From assembly GCA_900549775.1 (NCBI GenBank), contig URPR01000005.1:1-64000 (forward strand): a stretch of DNA of 64,000 nt. Direction: 5' to 3'. Made by a program: the position numbers and the translations under genes. The stretch comes from an uncultured Oscillospiraceae bacterium (GTDB lineage Bacteria; Bacillota; Clostridia; Oscillospirales; Acutalibacteraceae). This document shows positions 62,854-64,000 of the stretch, in pieces; position 1 is the first letter of the stretch; each line of letters starts with the position of its first letter. The notes beneath the pieces are model-generated. The model saw only the letters and a program-made list of their open reading frames with translations, was not told the DNA's origin and did not search any database.

Positions 62854-64000
62854 ATGAAAAATACGAGACGTCGATCGATAGGTGTAATATTTTTAATATT
62901 GTTTTTCTTAGGAGGTTTATCGGTACTAACATTAAAGCTTATAACCAATGCTAATGAGTGGGCACTAAGTTCGTTCAATCGACATCTTTCAGGAATGGCA
63001 TTGTCTGGTTCTGGAAAAATAATAGACTGCAATGATGTGGTTTTGGCTCAAAGCATAGACAATAAAAGAGTATACAATTCTGACGAAAAAGTGAGGAGGG
63101 CGTTGCTGCATACGGTCGGCGATGGGACAACCCATATATCCACTTCTGTGCAAAACTTATATCGGGCGGAATTATATGGCTACAATTTCATTACGGGAGT
63201 AAATTGCCCACACTTTTTGAACTCTTGCAGAAACGTAAAGCTTACGGTAGATAGTAGCCTATGTAAGTTAGCACTTGAAAAACTAGGCTCTTCTAAGGGT
63301 GCGGTAGCTGTTTATAACTACAAAACTGGTGAAATATTGTGTATGGTGAGTGCTCCAAATTATGATCCAAACAATCCTCCGGTTATAAAGGATAACGCGG
63401 GTGAAAATTACGACGGAGTATACTTAAATAGGGTTTTGTCTTCAGCGTATACACCTGGTTCTACTTTTAAAATAATAACTTCAGCTTGTGCACTTGAAAA
63501 CCTAGGAAAGGATCTGCAGAATAAAAGCTTCAACTGTGAGGGACAGGAGAAAATCTCAGGTGGAAATATAACATGTTTGTCTCACCATGGGAACATTAAA
63601 TATAAAAATGCATTTGCAAATTCTTGTAATATTTATTTTGCAAATTTAGCTATTGAGCTTGGGAAAGATAAGATGGCTGAAACTACAAAGAAACTGGGTT
63701 TTGATAAATCTTATAAAATAAATAAAATACAGACAAAACCGAGTAAATACGATGTAACTAAGGCATCTGATTACGATTTAGGGTGGTCTGGTGTAGGGCA
63801 ATATAACGACTTGGTAAATCCTATGCATATGTTAATGCTAATGGGTGCAGTGGCGAACAAGGGCATGGCGGTTGTTCCGAAGCTAATAAAGGAAATAAAA
63901 TCAGATAAAGCTATAGACTTGTTTTCTGAAAGTTACGATAAGGTAGAAACGGTTGAGTTTATGAAAGAATCCACAGCGCAAGAGCTAAAAGATGTGATGC
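62854..64000 (+). CDS. Penicillin-binding protein, class B (PbpA-like), partial
   Basis: Begins at the ATG at 62854 behind GGAGG and runs off the window after about 382 codons. One N-terminal membrane helix (about 9-28) is followed by a short linker domain, shorter than in PBP2/PBP3, and the transpeptidase domain. The active-site STFK (about 203-206, in TPGSTFKII) and the SCN motif (about 256-258) are seen; the KTG motif would lie beyond the edge. It should work with the FHA-SEDS protein upstream. Confidence 0.9.
   Translation, partial: MKNTRRRSIGVIFLILFFLGGLSVLTLKLITNANEWALSSFNRHLSGMALSGSGKIIDCNDVVLAQSIDNKRVYNSDEKVRRALLHTVGDGTTHISTSVQNLYRAELYGYNFITGVNCPHFLNSCRNVKLTVDSSLCKLALEKLGSSKGAVAVYNYKTGEILCMVSAPNYDPNNPPVIKDNAGENYDGVYLNRVLSSAYTPGSTFKIITSACALENLGKDLQNKSFNCEGQEKISGGNITCLSHHGNIKYKNAFANSCNIYFANLAIELGKDKMAETTKKLGFDKSYKINKIQTKPSKYDVTKASDYDLGWSGVGQYNDLVNPMHMLMLMGAVANKGMAVVPKLIKEIKSDKAIDLFSESYDKVETVEFMKESTAQELKDVM

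Noticed and set aside
1..64000. tRNA or rRNA genes
   Set aside because: I looked for T-loop and acceptor-stem patterns and found none that fold; a dedicated scan (for example tRNAscan-type) would settle this.

Overview
This window is a low-GC, tightly packed stretch of bacterial chromosome. It most likely comes from an anaerobic, spore-forming member of the Clostridia; the family cannot be fixed from sequence alone. The evidence is: the spoIIGA-sigE sporulation pair; a three-subunit NADH-linked [FeFe] hydrogenase (HydABC type) with acetate kinase; GTP-type PEP carboxykinase; zinc-type S14 and adenylate kinase; the Firmicutes nusA-rnpM-L7Ae-infB order; and frequent TTG and GTG starts behind strong AGGAGG-like ribosome binding sites. 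I see no tRNA, rRNA, CRISPR array or intact insertion sequence.

Layout. 1-2.5 kb is a sparse, decayed island: a structured inverted repeat, a 59-aa mobile-element-like ORF, an exported 301-aa protein of unknown function and a frameshifted coiled-coil remnant. 2.7-18.9 kb is mostly minus strand: PEP carboxykinase, tsaD, rimI, an arginine/tyrosine phosphatase, polA, pfkA, dnaE and the hydrogenase operon. 19.1-28.7 kb mixes glmS, rsmA, two polysaccharide deacetylases, a glycosyltransferase, alr, ackA and an unusual secreted YfbR-like HD nucleotidase. 28.9-39.3 kb is the nusA-infB-rbfA-nrnA-truB-ribF cluster followed by a flavin reductase, an SDR and metK. 39.3-40.2 kb holds three paralogous small proteins with double-glycine-type leaders. 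plsY and der follow on the minus strand. 42.6-59.3 kb is the S10-spc-alpha ribosomal superoperon, complete in order but with two more double-glycine-leader genes inserted between rplW and rplB. 59.4-64 kb holds spoIIGA, sigE, an FHA-SEDS fusion and a penicillin-binding protein cut by the window end.

Two signals go beyond ordinary annotation. First, six intergenic elements of about 92-112 bp fold into the same four-way (cloverleaf) design: one closing stem and three abutting hairpins with almost no unpaired bases. Their primary sequences are largely unrelated, apart from the ends of two copies. Several sit inside apparent operons, and they lack the U-tract of a terminator on the transcribed strand. 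Second, five small genes at two loci encode proteins with a common 15-16 residue leader ending K-[IV]-[TN]-[GA]-[GA], followed by cores of about 60-100 residues that do not look like known bacteriocins. Three share a core family. Two are embedded in the ribosomal operon, which would tie their expression to growth.

How the genes work together. Glycolysis (pfkA), PEP carboxykinase, acetate kinase and the electron-bifurcating-type hydrogenase describe a fermentative metabolism making acetate and H2. glmS, alr, the deacetylases, FHA-SEDS and PBP serve the cell wall. The remainder is the core of replication, translation and secretion.
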